DNA of 64,000 bases from Platanthera guangdongensis (taxonomy: Eukaryota > Streptophyta > Magnoliopsida > Asparagales > Orchidaceae), in contig CM077147.1 of NCBI GenBank assembly GCA_039583875.1, positions 106,810,124 to 106,874,123 on the forward strand, written 5' to 3'. Positions 41,975-53,467 of the stretch are shown here, piece by piece (the stretch's first letter is position 1; each line of letters opens with the position of its first letter). The notes beneath the pieces are model-generated. The model had not been told where the DNA came from. It saw only the letters and a list, made by a program, of their open reading frames with translations, and searched no databases. The translations under genes were made by a program, and so were the position numbers.

Positions 41975-43946
41975 TGTAACGCCCCGAATTTTGTGTGCGA
42001 GTCGGTCGCGGAAAAAGAGTTTTTGGTGCCTGTAGGGGTACACGGCCTAGGACACGGGCGTGTCCAAGGCCGTGTCTGGCTGGTGATTTTTGGCCGTTTC
42101 CAACCCGAGAAGGACACGGCCGGGAACACGGCCGGATGACACGGGCGTGTCATCCGACACGGGCGTGTGCCAACCCGTGTCCAGACCCGTGTCCTGAGGG
42201 GTCGTGTCCGTTGCCGTGGCGGTTATGCGTGACACGCCCTCGAACACGGGCGTGTCGAGGAACCCGACACGGGCGTGTCAGGTCAGACACGGGCGTGTCT
42301 TGGCCCGTGTGCGTTTCCCCGTTCGACGATCGTGCCTGGATCGAGGCACACGGCCTTGGACACGGCCGTGTGCCAAGCCGTGTGCGGCCCAGTTCTGGGG
42401 AATTTTGTGCAGATCCGAGCCGTTCATTTTCTTTAATTTAGATCTGACGGCCCAGATTAGTTTAGGCTCTGTTAAGGCCGGGAATAGGGAGTTATTCCCT
42501 CATTTTCTCTCCAAAATTCTCCCCTTCCAAAGTGAGAGAGGAGAGGAAGAAGAAGGAGGTTTCCGGCCGCCGGCGGAGCATCGGAGCGCCATTTCGAAAT
42601 CGGAGAGCGGATCCGTGGAGGGAAAGTCATTGCGAAGAGTTCTAACCGCGTAGTTTTTCCATGGCGCCAAAATGGACTACAAGGGTAACGATTCTCAACT
42701 CGAGCGCTTGAATCTCTTTCTTTCTGCATAAGGAATCCCGCTCCCGCGAGTATGCGGTGAGTGCGTGGTGTTCCTTGGGGTTGACGGGAATAGTCCCCCG
42801 TGTGTTGCATGTAGAGCCCGGAATCGTAAGTACGGGCATAGGCATTGTGTGTGAAGCCTACCCGGACGTGTTTTGTCTGGATCGGTGATGTTGCATTTGA
42901 TATGGTTTTGCCGGAGAAGACTCCGTGCTTTGGATTTTTCGGGTTTCTACGCGGTAGATTGCAGCAGGGATCCTTGAAGGTTAGCTTCAAGGCGCACCCG
43001 GAAAACTGAGCGGAAACGTGTTCTGCTAACCTGGCGGTCTGGGAACCGGCCTTGATCATAACTGGGTTATGAGATTGTTTTGGGAAATTTGGGATCCGAG
43101 AGAAGCTTGGCCCGCGCAAAGTTCCTTAAATTGGACATGCGGCGTGAGCAACGGGCAAGTGGAATTGGACCTAGGCTATGTGGTTCGGTGCGAGAGACCC
43201 GAAGACGGGGACTGGCCGTTGGCATAGTTGGAGCCTTAGACGGTGGTCAGAAAGGCTAAATGCTCACATGTTGTTGCCATCCTAGGGGTGGTGGTGGATG
43301 CACTGATGGGTCAGGGTCCACCATGAATGTGCCCTGAGTGCACGGGGTGTTTGGCCGTGCGAGCCTACACCTGTGGCGAATTATAATTGCGCTATATATA
43401 TATTGTTGGCTAAAGTTTTGCAGGGAAAGAGCACCGCCGTCCCGAGTAAGGGGCGGGGTCGTTATAATTTGGTCGGCTTTTAGCTGACCGTTGCTTTATT
43501 TGCCACCGTGCGGTGGTATGTGCTTGCAGGTGCTGCGGAGCCGAGCGCCAAATAGCGGGCTGGAGCCCATGTTGCTGTGATGGCCCTAGAAGGCCGTAGA
43601 ATAGTTGTTTTTACATTTCTCATGTGTGGCCGGCCTGCGAGCCGATGTATGTAAGACATGTTATATTTATGAACATTTGTAAGGCCATAAGGCCATGTAC
43701 CTGTTTCAGTGTATTTGGGGTTTCATTCCTGTTGTTGTAGCTGTGGACATTCATATTGATGGAATTAATTTTGGGTTCTTTCAACTTTAAAATCTTCCGC
43801 TAGAATGCTCTGTGATTAGGACGAGTAGTCTTAATTAGATGGTTTGATTTATTCATTTAGTAACCCTTCCGACTGTCTGTGGTATATGGCGTCGGGTTCC
43901 AGCTGGACCTTCTGTTATATGCCATGCGACGGATGGGGGTGTTACA
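41975..43946 (+). repeat. 3' LTR of F
   Basis: Partner of 35346-37317, one visible base difference. Ends TGTTACA, then the ACACA duplication and Sirevirus A LTR. Confidence 0.96.
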
Positions 43947-45241
43947 ACACATGTCTTCAGTGTTGATACTTGCTGAGTGTCGACACAGATCCTTGTGTCG
44001 ACACATTCTTCTTCTGTCGAGACTCTGGCTGAGTGTCGACACAACTCCTTAGTGTCGACACTTGTACTTAGAATTTTGCTGATCTTTGCTAAGTGTCGAC
44101 ACAGCTCCTTGTGTCGACACTTTCTTCAAGTGTTGAGTCTTCAGCTAAGTGTCGACACATTCTATCTTGTGTCGACACTTTCTTCAAGTGTTGACTCTTC
44201 TGCAGTGTGTCGACACATTGTTCTGGGTATCGACACTTTCTTCAAGTGTTGAGTCTTCTGCTGAGTGTCGACACATCTCCTTGTGTCGACACTTATACTT
44301 AATCTCTGATGACTTTTGTTGAGTGTCGACACAGCCTCCAAGTGTCGACACTTTCTGATGTAGACACAGTTTTTCTAGGTGTCGACACTGCTGTTAAGTG
44401 TCGACACTGCTTCACTGCACTTTTCTTCACTGAGTGTCGACACAGCTCCTTGTGTCGACACTTTCTATCTGGTGTCGACTCAGCATCCCTGGTGTCGACA
44501 CAATGACTCCAAGTGTCGACACTGCTTGCCTGGGTGTCGATACAAGTCTTCTTAAGTGTCGACACTTTGCTCCTTGGTGTCGACACATGGACTTAGACAC
44601 TTTTTCTTCTTTCCTGTAAATACTTAGCCTGCACAAGTAAACTCAAAACACATCAAATACATTTTGATGTATATCATTGAGTTGGGTGAGGCTTCTTCAA
44701 ATCAAGTACATTTAAACCAATGTACCCAACAAGTGCCTAGGGGCCGTGGGGGAAGGGGCGGGGGATGATAGGACTTAGTCTTTTAGACTAACGGTTTTCG
44801 AACCGCATCATTTAGGGGATCGTGGAGACCAGCATGGAGGAGCAGCCCCAGAGACCGGTGTGCTTGGAGGTGGGGCAGTCTAGCTCCGGAGTTCATACAG
44901 CCGGGACCGTGAGTCTCGACCTTGAGTAGTTTTGCTGCTTTTGCTTCCGCATGAGTGATTTTGTTGTGAGGATATGATGTACCGGGCATAAGCCCGTAAT
45001 TTTGCTACTCTTATGTTTTATTCCGTGGACACTCCCTTCGTGGAGACTTATTTACTGATATGTGATTTTCTGTGGACTGTAATTTTGCATTTACATTATT
45101 GTGCTACTTTTCTGCGATCGAATTGGCCGGCAGAATCGACGCTTTGTGGTGATGACCCTTCAGGGCGTGAAGGAGTCACCGCAAAACGGCGGTTCTGGGC
45201 CTAAGGCCCCGGTGTTGAAAAAAAGGGGGTCTTACATAAGG

Positions 45242-45683
45242 TAATCTGGGTCCAGAACTTCTAACCTCTCTTTGCAGGACAATTCATGCTTTACCACAAT
45301 AAAGCAATGAGATTTGACTGTACTCAAAATCAATAGTCTCAGCCAATATCAAGGATATATCAGTGGCTGTATACTAAGAAATTGTTTGAAAAAGGCTACA
45401 GCAGTAGAGAGACTAAATATTCTAACAGATTATAAAGTACTCAGATTTGGGCCAGGAATTTGGGCAAGGAAAAGTAATTAGGGGAGATTGTTTGCTTTAT
45501 ACAGAGGAAACTACTTTGGAGGATGCAGTAATAGAATAGCTTTCTTTTATTTTATTTTCATTCTATTTATAAAAGCATCCATGTAAATCTGCTGAAAATC
45601 TTATAAATCAAGCAGATTATTTTTGCTTTGTATTTTTATGTGTTGTTTATGTAAATAGTGTCCTCACCCAAATAGAGGGAGAT
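45242..45683 (+). other. 3' internal tail of element D
   Basis: Continues the sequence broken at 18266 (GGACCTAAGG, then TAATCTGGGTCC). No ORF that I can support, no trace of RT or RNase H. It ends in the purine tract AATAGAGGGAGAT just before the 3' LTR. Confidence 0.75.
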
Positions 45684-46887
45684 TGTTGGAACCCATGTTA
45701 TGATTTGGGCAAGGATCACTATTAGGTTTGCTTAAACTGACCCAAAATGTATAGTCATGGGTCATAGGTTTATTTCCAGGTTTGCCTTAGAAGAATTCCA
45801 AGAAATGCAGTTCAGTCAGAAAATCAGTTCGACAAATGTCGAACTCAGGTCGATGAATTATGAGTTGCTTCTCTGAACTCAGGTCGACGAACTCTGGTTT
45901 CAACCAAGAAGTTCAGCTCGACGAATTCTAGCAGAGCTCGACGAACTCCGAGCTCAGGTCGACGATTGGTAAACTCAAGACAAATTCCCAGCTCGACGAA
46001 ATAGAAGATGAGCTCGACGATCTGCGAGCTCAGGTCGATGAATTCTGTGCAGTTATTCAAGGCCTATTTATTTACAGTTGGCAGATCAACTCAAGAATTA
46101 ATTACAGTCAATATGGAAATAGCCGTTCAAATGCTGCATTAAACATGGGCTGCTTCAGGAGTTAATTCAGGATCAATTCCCAAAGCATATTCTACTCGCG
46201 GGAATGTTTCTTCCGCCATCAAGACTAAGGAATTCAAATGTCCAAACATATACAGAGATAACAAGAAATGCAGAGATAGGCAAGACTGTGAACAAGAACA
46301 TAGAAAAGGCTTTTTACAGAGAAGGGGGAACTCTGCATTAATCAATATAATCTTCAGAGTTCTTCATCTGCTCCAGGCTTCTCAAGAGACACACAATCAA
46401 TATCAGTCTAAGAAGCTTACTGGAGATCATCATCACTGTGAAGGCCTATCACCTTGAAGCAAAGCTTCCTGGAATCCTAAACCATTCAACATCTCAGGGA
46501 GAGACCTTTGCTAACATCATATCCACTTAAGTCTTCTCTTAGACTATTGACAGAGAAGACAACATCACTCTCATCCCCCCACTCTGTACAGGGTTTTAAT
46601 TCCCTTCAAAATTATTCTGGTTCACAAGTCTCCTTCCAAAAGACTTGAGGATTGATTTTTGAGGACCTGATCAAAAGCTCATTGGTGTTAGGCACCTGAT
46701 CAAAACTCTGAGGGGATTCCTACCAGGGTGGTAAAAGAGTGGATGTACCCAGGTTGGAGAACAACTATAAATTCCTTGTGCCTTCTGTGTTGCTTGATCT
46801 TTTTGCTTCATTTTTGTGTTATGATTTTCTTTATTGAAGTATATTACTCTAATTAGTTTTAGTTAAGATCTATCCCCTTGACTTTCA
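45684..46887 (+). repeat. 3' LTR of element D
   Basis: 1204 bp. Partner of 15909-17111, motif array at 45828-46045. Confidence 0.9.
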
Positions 46888-46892
46888 GAGGG

Positions 46893-48190
46893 AACATAAA
46901 AAGTCAGAGATGACAGAAAGTCTATGCTCAACTAAAAGTATGAGGCTTTCAGGCAAAGAAAGACTGGTAGCATAGCTGATTGCTAAGAGAGATTTTTTAG
47001 AATAGTCAGTGAGTTGAGGACATATGGCAGAGTCTTTAGGACTTTTGAGCTGAATGAAAAGTTTTTCAGGACTCTAAGTAGAGACTAAGAAACTAAAATC
47101 GGTGCCATCAGAGAAGTGGCAGCACTTCCAGACAGTCCACCACTAAAACTATTTGTAAAGCTGCTATCCTATGAAATGCATCTGACTTCTAGAAAGGAGG
47201 AGGGGGAAAACAACAAGTCTTTGGAAAAAGAAAAATCTATGGCCTTGAAAGCTGAAGCCATAAGGAGGAGAAGAAGAAAGAGACATTCTCCATCAAGGAG
47301 GGATGCTGAATCTGACTCAGAAAGGTCAGAGACAAGTAATCAGACTGCCACATGTCTGATGTGGACTTTGCTCCCTTCTCTAGGCAGTTTTAAAAGTCTA
47401 TGAGGAAGAAGCATTGGAAAATTAGGCCTTCCTCCTCCTCACATCTCAGGAAGAAATCCTCCAAGGAGGACAACTATGATTCCAAACGAAGTAAACATGT
47501 TTCATCTAAGATCATTTGCTACTATTACAGTAAGACATGACATGTAATAGCCGACTACCCTGTAAAAAGAAAAGAAGCGGGGGAGAAGAAGGGTCACCAT
47601 TACAAAGGCAAGAAAGAGAAATCCTACATTGCTATGAAATAGAAGAGCTGGACTGACTCTTCCTCATCATAATCAGAAAGAAAAGAGGAGGATGCTGTTA
47701 TGTTGAAAAAAGAAGAAGATAGTTGGTGCCATAGACTGAGGGCTATGATTGATGAAGAATCCATCCAAGAACAGCCTGGTCAAAAAAAGGTACATTCTCT
47801 ATCCAAGTCTTCTTCTGAGTCAGGCTTTGAGAACAACACAGTTTCTGAAGCTCATTCATCATGTGATGAAGGAGATTTTGAATCTGAGGAAGATGTCAAT
47901 TTTATAATTGACAAATAAGGTGTCCTTTTGAGTTCCCTCAAGAAAAGCAAGTTGCTGGCTAAGAATCAAGCTAAGGAAATTTCCTCCCTTCTGCTTGCTG
48001 CTTTCCGGTAAGGAGATTCAGCTTCACTACTTGATCAAAAAATAAAAGAAATTAGCGAGCTGGAAACAATTTCCTTCATTCAGATAGACACCATAGAGTA
48101 CCAAGAAGATAGAATAAGGGACCTAGAAGTGCTGCTGGAGAGAGAGAAGAGAATAGTGGCTAGGTTTTCAAAGCCAAGTTCAGTGCTTCG
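46893..48190 (+). pseudogene. gag: Sirevirus gag, remaining part (element B), decayed
   Basis: Continues the gag cut at 15908. Recognisable pieces: the PPLKLFVKLLSYEMHL match to A Gag (PPTLFGKLLSYEMQL) at ~47140; a broken knuckle at ~47515 (CYYYSKT, stop, HVIADYP), in which Cys positions are lost; the acidic repeat; and LLEREKRIVARFSKPSSVL at ~48130 matching A Gag LQKEKDLVARFSKPKSVL. At least four stops or shifts. It ends where LTR J begins; pol of B is not in the window. Confidence 0.88.
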
Positions 48191-48194
48191 AGTG

Positions 48195-50044
48195 AGCAAC
48201 ACGGCCTGGGACACGGGCGTGTCCAAAGCCGTGTCAAGCACAAGGCCTGTTACACGGGCATGTCACAGGGCCATGTCCTGTTCGGGCATGATGGTTTTAG
48301 TGCCAATTGAGGCAAATGACCTATGACATGGGCGTGTCCAGGGTTGACACGGGCATGTCAAGGGTTGACACAAGCATGTTAGAGGTCGTGTCCTGTCCTG
48401 AGATGGACAAATTCTTTTACGATTGTGATACACAGCCTGTGACACGAGCATGTCATAAGCCATATATAGACCCAGGAAGACGATTTTAAAGGAGAATCAG
48501 GGCCTTTCGTTTCATTTAAATGGGATCCGACGGCACAGAATCCACCCTGGTGGTATAATGTCGGGAAATGAGGGTTTAGACCTCATTTCCTTTGCCCTTT
48601 CTCTGTCTAAGAGGTAGAGAGAGGGGAGAGCAAAGGGAGAAGAAGAAGGAGGAATCCCGCCATTGTTGGAGCTTCAGAGCTCCTAATCATGAGCCGAGCC
48701 CAGATCCGCGGAGGTGAGTGCGTTGCGGAGGTTTTCATCCGGCTAGTTTTCCATGGCGCCGAAGAAAACCTCTAGGGTAATGATTCTCTACTTGGACATG
48801 TGAAGTCCTCTTCATTTTTGTATAGGAAACTCTCTCCCACGAGTGGGCGGTGAGTGTGAGGTATTCCTTCTGGTAGATATGGTTTATCCACGTAGTTTTG
48901 CATAAAGAGTCCGGAATCGAAGTACAGACGTAGGCATGGCGTGTGAAGCCTATCCGGACATGTTGGTCTGGATCGGTGATGTTTTCATTATGCATGTATT
49001 GCCATAGAAGACTCCATGCCGTTTGTTTTTCGGGTTTTCTACGTGGTATATTGCAACAGGGAGCCTTGGTGACTAACTCTAAGGTGCACCCGGAAAATTG
49101 GGCAGAAGCGCGGTTCTGCCATCTTGGTGGCCTGGGAGCCAACTTGCACATAACTAGGTTATGTAAATTGGGTGATCGATTTGGGACTCGGGGAAGCTTG
49201 ACCCGCACTTATGGCTTAAATTGACGTGGCGGTGTGAGCAATGGGTTAGGCGGAACCGTACCCGCTCTATGTGGATCGGTTAAAGAGACCTAAGGTACAT
49301 GACACTTACTGATGACATAGATGGAGGGTCTTAGTCTTCTGCCGGAAAGACTAAAATGCTCACAATGTTTACCATCCTGGGGGCGGTTGTGAAGCCTCGG
49401 AATGGACCGGATTCACCGAGAATGTGCCCTAAGAGCACGGGGTGGGTGGCCGTACGTGCCTACACATGTGGTGAAGTGTGCTTAAATTGTACTTTCACTA
49501 TCATGTTTGATTATACTAATGAAATGCAGGGAAGGAGCACCACCATCCCGATTAAGGGGTGGGGTCGTTATAATTTGGTCATCTTTAGCTGATCGTTGCC
49601 TTGTTTTTCCACCATTCAGTGGATTGTTTGTATGCAGGAATAGGTGAGCCTAGCAGGAAGAAGCAGGCTGAAGCCCTTGATGCTGTGATGGCCCTTGAAG
49701 GCCAAAGCGAAATATTTACTTTATTATGTTCATGTTTTGCCGGCGTTCGTGTCGAAATATGGAAAACATGTATTGTTTAAGTAAACACTTGTAACGCCCT
49801 AAGGCTAAGATTTTGGTGTATTTTGATGTCATTCCTACTTTGGGTTTTGTGGACATTCATGCTTTGGTATTTAGGTTCTCATAACTGTTTTAAAGCTTCC
49901 GCTAGAATGCTCTGAGTTAGGATGCGTATTCCTATGCTGTTAATTTGGTATTCTTATGTAATTCCACTAACTGTCTGTGAAATATGGCGTGGGTCCCCGA
50001 CCGAACCTTCTGTTATATTCCATGTGACGGATGGGGGTATTACA
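48195..50044 (+). repeat. 5'-truncated Tekay-type LTR (J)
   Basis: Related to the LTR of F and I: inverted repeats (GACACGGGCGTGTC) at 48202-48470, the GTTTTCC-ATGGCGCC block at ~48750, and GACGGATGGGGGTATTACA at its end. Compared with I it lacks about the first 35-40 bp (no TGTAAC start). It joins Sirevirus B gag at ~48190, so that junction is an illegitimate one. Confidence 0.88.
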
Positions 50045-50120
50045 ATTTGGTATCAGACTACAGTGTCGTTATTGCTTATTTGAATTCATGGACGAATTCT
50101 TTTAAGGGGTGGTGAGCACA
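50045..50120 (+). other. Primer site and leader after LTR J
   Basis: ATTTGGTATCAGACTAC (tRNA-Met-type, TGG at 50048) then a short leader that matches the start of the internal region of F (GAATTC-TTTTAAGGGGTGGTGAGCACA). LTR I starts right after GCACA. Confidence 0.88.
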
Positions 50121-50379
50121 TGTAACACCCTAATTTTTAGAGTTGTGAAAATTGGGTGACACGGCCTGGGACACGGGCGTGTCCCAGGGCGTGTCCTTCT
50201 CGGGTGAGCAGCCGGCGAGTGGTCTACAAAATTCGGTTGATGATTATCGAGTGAAAAGTACACGGCCTGTGACACAGGCGTGTCACAGGGCGTGTCCCCT
50301 GTGGGTCGACGAATTTCAGCTCGACGAGTTTGAGCTGGGGTGTGTCTAGTATCGTGTATGGGCACATGGCCTTGGATAC
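50121..50379 (+). repeat. LTR I, left part
   Basis: TGTAACACCCTAATTTT start. Inverted repeats GACACGGGCGTGTC at 50159-50200 and 50265-50305, then GGTCGACGAATTTCAGCTCGACGA, a motif otherwise typical of copia D. Cut at 50379 by element E and resumed at 61762. Confidence 0.9.
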
Positions 50380-53359
50380 TATCACAACCCACATTTTCTC
50401 CAAATTTCAGAAGTATTAGAGTATGAGAAAACATGCGTCGTGATGCCACGTAGAGCATGGGATAACTGTCGACGCTCAGGCGAACACCATCTAACTAGAC
50501 TATGAAAATTCATAAGTTTAATGATTAGAAAATCAGTTATATTTTAAAGGCCGTATCCCTCGGCTCAGTGGATCATCTAGTCCACAGTTTAAAAACTATA
50601 CTTATACGCAGCGAAAAATACTTTATTTATATTTGACATCCTATGAGAGTGCATAAGTGACCCCCGAGGTCAACTTATACTATGCAAGACTCTAGATTTA
50701 TTTTATATTACAACTAAGAAAATGATCTTTTTACGTTGCTTGGAAAGTAGTGTATGAGTTTTATAAACATGCTGATCATGAGATATACTATAATAGTGTT
50801 TTTAGGTTTAAAAGTAACTAGCAACCTAGCATAAATCTTCCCAAGCGCAAATAGACTATCTCCAGAAAGGCAGCAGTAAAAGAAACATATCTAGTATCAA
50901 AAGTAAAAACCACCAGCGGGCGTCAACAACCTGACACGAACCCACTGGCGAGCATGTATGTCTGTAAGAAAAATAGAAAACTACCTCACAAGACCAAGAA
51001 ACTGATCTCTACAGTACAAGAGATCACCAGCAACAACACAGCAAAACTAGCCGCCTACTCGGCTACTAATCAGAACCTGAGGCATTTAGAGAAGAAAAGA
51101 ATACCTCAGTAAGTAAAACAAATAAGCTTCATGGAAGTGTTATATAAAAGGGTACGGAAGAGAAGAAAGTAAGACAGTAACAGACAAACACTGTCCAAGA
51201 CAAGACGCACTTGCACCAAGTGCGAGAAAACAGCAACAATCCTGTCATAAAACATGTAGAGTCTACAAGGCAAACATGTGCCAAAAAAAGAAATGTTGCA
51301 ATCTACAAAGGAAGAAGCATCTAACAATCCTAGATTGTGAATAACGGCAGTAGTAAAACAACATGGACCTGAGTTGGTGACCAAAAACAGTCCCCCAAAC
51401 AAACAGTTCCAACTAAAATTCTCTGCGTCAGCACAAGGCCACCACATACCCATCATGTACCTGGGATTAAAAGGTGGCGGCCACGGCTATACCTAGCCCG
51501 TACCTGGGACTAAAAGGTGGCGGCCACGGCTCACACACAAAACATCCCACTCCTTTAGAGCGTCAAAATACCACTACCAGTCATAACCCACAATTCAGCC
51601 CTCAAAAATAAAGGAAGAAACGAATGGCCGAGAAGACATCCCTACCTAGGAGGTAATCACTCGGGAAGAAAAGAAAATGAAAAAAAATTCCGCTAAGGAA
51701 AAATAAATGTCGATCTCAGCTTACAGGAAAATGCCGATCTCAGTTCGACGATTTTTGTCGAACTCAGATCACAGGAAAACGTCGATCTCAGTTCGACGAT
51801 TTTTGTCGAACTCAGATCACAGGAAAACGTCGACCTCAACTTGACGATTTTCGTCGAACTCAGATCGACGATCTTCGTCGATCTCAGGCAACCGGAGATC
51901 ATCGATCTCAGTTCGACGAACAACATCAAGCTGAGAATGATGAACGTCGTCGACCTGGCAGCGTTGAGTGCACTCAACGCTGTCAACGCTTTTATACTAA
52001 GCATAAAAACCAAGCCCGACGTTGAGTGAGCTTCCCTCACTCAACGATTTTACACTTAGGCAAAATCAGAGAAACTCAAACCTGAACTAATCAACGCCCC
52101 CAGCCAGAAACGCTACAACCTAATTCTTGTACCCTCCTCATCTCTCCAGACCACTTAATTTAGCCCAGAAATACTCTAATAAACTGACTAAGGAAAAGAG
52201 GGGAGTTCTGATACACCCATTACACAGGAAAACCTAATTTCCCCCAATTCGTGACTAACCAATACAGATTACTTTGTACAAAACCAATATTAAGGCCACA
52301 GTACAACTATCTGACTATAGTTACTGTGCAGAAAAGGAAAAACATCTCCACTCTCATCTCTCTATTCCCAGCCCGAGAGCAAGTCAAATTAACAGCAGGA
52401 AGTCCAAGAAAGAACGAAAAAAGATTTAACAATAAGGTCGATTCTTGAGTAAACTTGTACAGAGAGTGATCAAATAGGCTTAAGCATTTACGTGACTAAG
52501 ATTAATAGACACTGAACATTAATATCCAAGCAACAGGGTGATCTATGAGCGGCAAGGTATAAAAGGAACTAAAAAAAGTTACTTGGCAAGGGCAGGAGCA
52601 CCACTTGCCTTGATTTCAGCAAAGGCTTGGTCGGCACCACCTCCTTGCACGGATCTGGCCGCAAACAGCACAACCCAAGCGAACGTAGAAACGTAAATCT
52701 ACGCAACAGCAGTCCAGATCTACCCTCGGAACAAAAATATGACCGCTAGAGCTCCTGAATTCGGCGGTGGACGGCAAGGGTAGCCCGCCGGTTTTCCTCT
52801 CTTGTACAGGGATGACGGTTATGCTAATTCTGAAAAGACAATGAATCGTCTTTATTCTGATTTAAGACTATTTATAGTCAGCGTCTAAGTCCCAAATACT
52901 TTCTATTCTTAGCCAACCCAAAAGCTGCCAGCCACCTTTTCACCATAACTACTACTTTCTAAAAAAAAATATCTATATATAAGATATTATATCACATTAT
53001 TATAAATAAAATGCAAAACGAGGCGAAACCTGAACATCCTCGGAATTCGACGAAATCTGGACCGTAGCTAAATACCCACGCTACGAACGCAACATCGAAG
53101 TTGAAATCAACTTTCGACGAACAAAACTAGGGTTATCACCACCTGAAGCCAAAAGCACAAGCATTCCTCGAGAGGCCTCACCGAGTCACAAAACCAGACC
53201 GGGCTTGCTAGGGAATCTTGCCTAATAGGCTACCAACAACAACACAAGGAACCTAAGGAGCTAAGACCACGCTCTAACAAACGGCTCAGCCAGAAATGCG
53301 TCAATGTAATGCCAAATGAGAATTAAATAATCGCAGCAAAAAACAACGGGGGCGTTACA
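50380..53359 (-). repeat. 3' LTR of E
   Basis: 2980 bp, TGTAACGCCCCC...GTTGTGATA on the - strand. TATA box at 52869-52876 (- strand GACTATAAATAGTC) about 485 bp from the LTR start. A 47-bp unit (CCTGGGACTAAAAGGTGGCGG) is doubled at 51455-51533. GTCGA-rich array at 51705-51975, in the transcribed part. Confidence 0.93.
51705..51975 (-). repeat. GTCGAACTCAGATC / GTCGATCTCAGTTCGACGA array in LTR of E
   Basis: Seven to eight units of ~40 bp built from TCGATCTCAGTTCGACGATTT and GTCGAACTCAGATC. The other LTR (60150-60350) has fewer copies. Same motif core as the D array. Confidence 0.88.
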
Positions 53360-53373
53360 GTCACTCCCCCTAC
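53360..53373 (-). other. Polypurine tract of E
   Basis: - strand TTGTAGGGGGAGTGAC directly before the 3' LTR start at 53359. Confidence 0.8.
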
Positions 53374-53467
53374 AAGAAAGTTTTGTCCCGAAACTATACA
53401 TATACTACTTCTACTTATAGAAGTAGTAACAAATAGGAGTTACAAGGAAGGAAACATACAGAACAAA

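Larger units (their letters stand above)
35346..43946 (+). mobile_element. Tekay-type Ty3/gypsy chromovirus F, very young but defective
   Basis: It starts TGTAACGCCCC, ends GGTGTTACA, and has ACACA at both flanks (35341-35345 and 43947-43951). LTRs are 35346-37317 and 41975-43946, both 1972 bp, and I found one difference (C at ~36051, T at ~42680). Order: primer site, gag with two zinc knuckles, decayed protease, RT, RNase H, integrase with a C-terminal chromodomain-like tail, purine tract. The near-identical LTRs mark a very recent insertion. The coding region carries at least four breaks. Confidence 0.95.
23038..44731 (-). mobile_element. Sirevirus (Ty1/copia) element A, nearly complete, interrupted in its 5' LTR
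   Basis: The perfect duplication AGTGC (23033-23037 and 44732-44736) frames it. On the - strand the order is 5' LTR (44731-34037, split by F), tRNA-Met primer site, gag, pol (protease, integrase, RT, RNase H), env-like ORF, purine tract, 3' LTR (25082-23038). A long Gag with two zinc knuckles, and an extra ORF after pol, are the mark of Sireviruses. LTRs differ by about 2-3% where compared, plus repeat-number differences. Confidence 0.95.
34037..44731 (-). repeat. 5' LTR of Sirevirus A, interrupted by gypsy element F
   Basis: Outer parts are 34037-35345 and 43952-44731, together close in length and sequence to 23038-25082. The break falls in the palindrome array between ...TCGACACA and TGTCTTCAG.... 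F sits in the gap with an ACACA duplication. Confidence 0.95.
18267..45236 (+). mobile_element. Large LTR-like unit G (probable solo LTR or non-autonomous element), split by Sirevirus A
   Basis: It starts TGTAACATCCC and ends GGGGTCTTACA, flanked by a perfect TAAGG duplication (18262-18266 and 45237-45241). Without Sirevirus A (23038-44731) and one copy of its duplicated site it measures 5271 bp (18267-23037 and 44737-45236). No primer site, purine tract, internal repeat of the ends or retroviral ORF was found. TGTAAC...TTACA ends suit a gypsy LTR, so a long solo LTR is my first reading. Confidence 0.72.
15909..46887 (+). mobile_element. Gag-only Ty1/copia LTR element (D), inserted in Sirevirus B gag and itself interrupted
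   Basis: LTRs are 15909-17111 and 45684-46887. Flanks GAGTG (15904-15908) and GAGGG (46888-46892) are a one-mismatch 5-bp duplication inside B gag. A perfect tRNA-Met primer site at 17114-17125 and a purine tract (AGAGGGAGATT, ~45673) are present. Once the insert 18267-45241 is set aside, the internal region is only ~1.6 kb with a Gag-like ORF and no protease, integrase, RT or RNase H. It is a non-autonomous element. LTRs differ by about 4% in the first 165 bp compared by eye. Confidence 0.88.

Noticed and set aside
48120..48320. Gag-LTR fusion ORF at the B/J junction
   Set aside because: The frame runs from gag into LTR repeats by chance, with no support for a real fusion protein.
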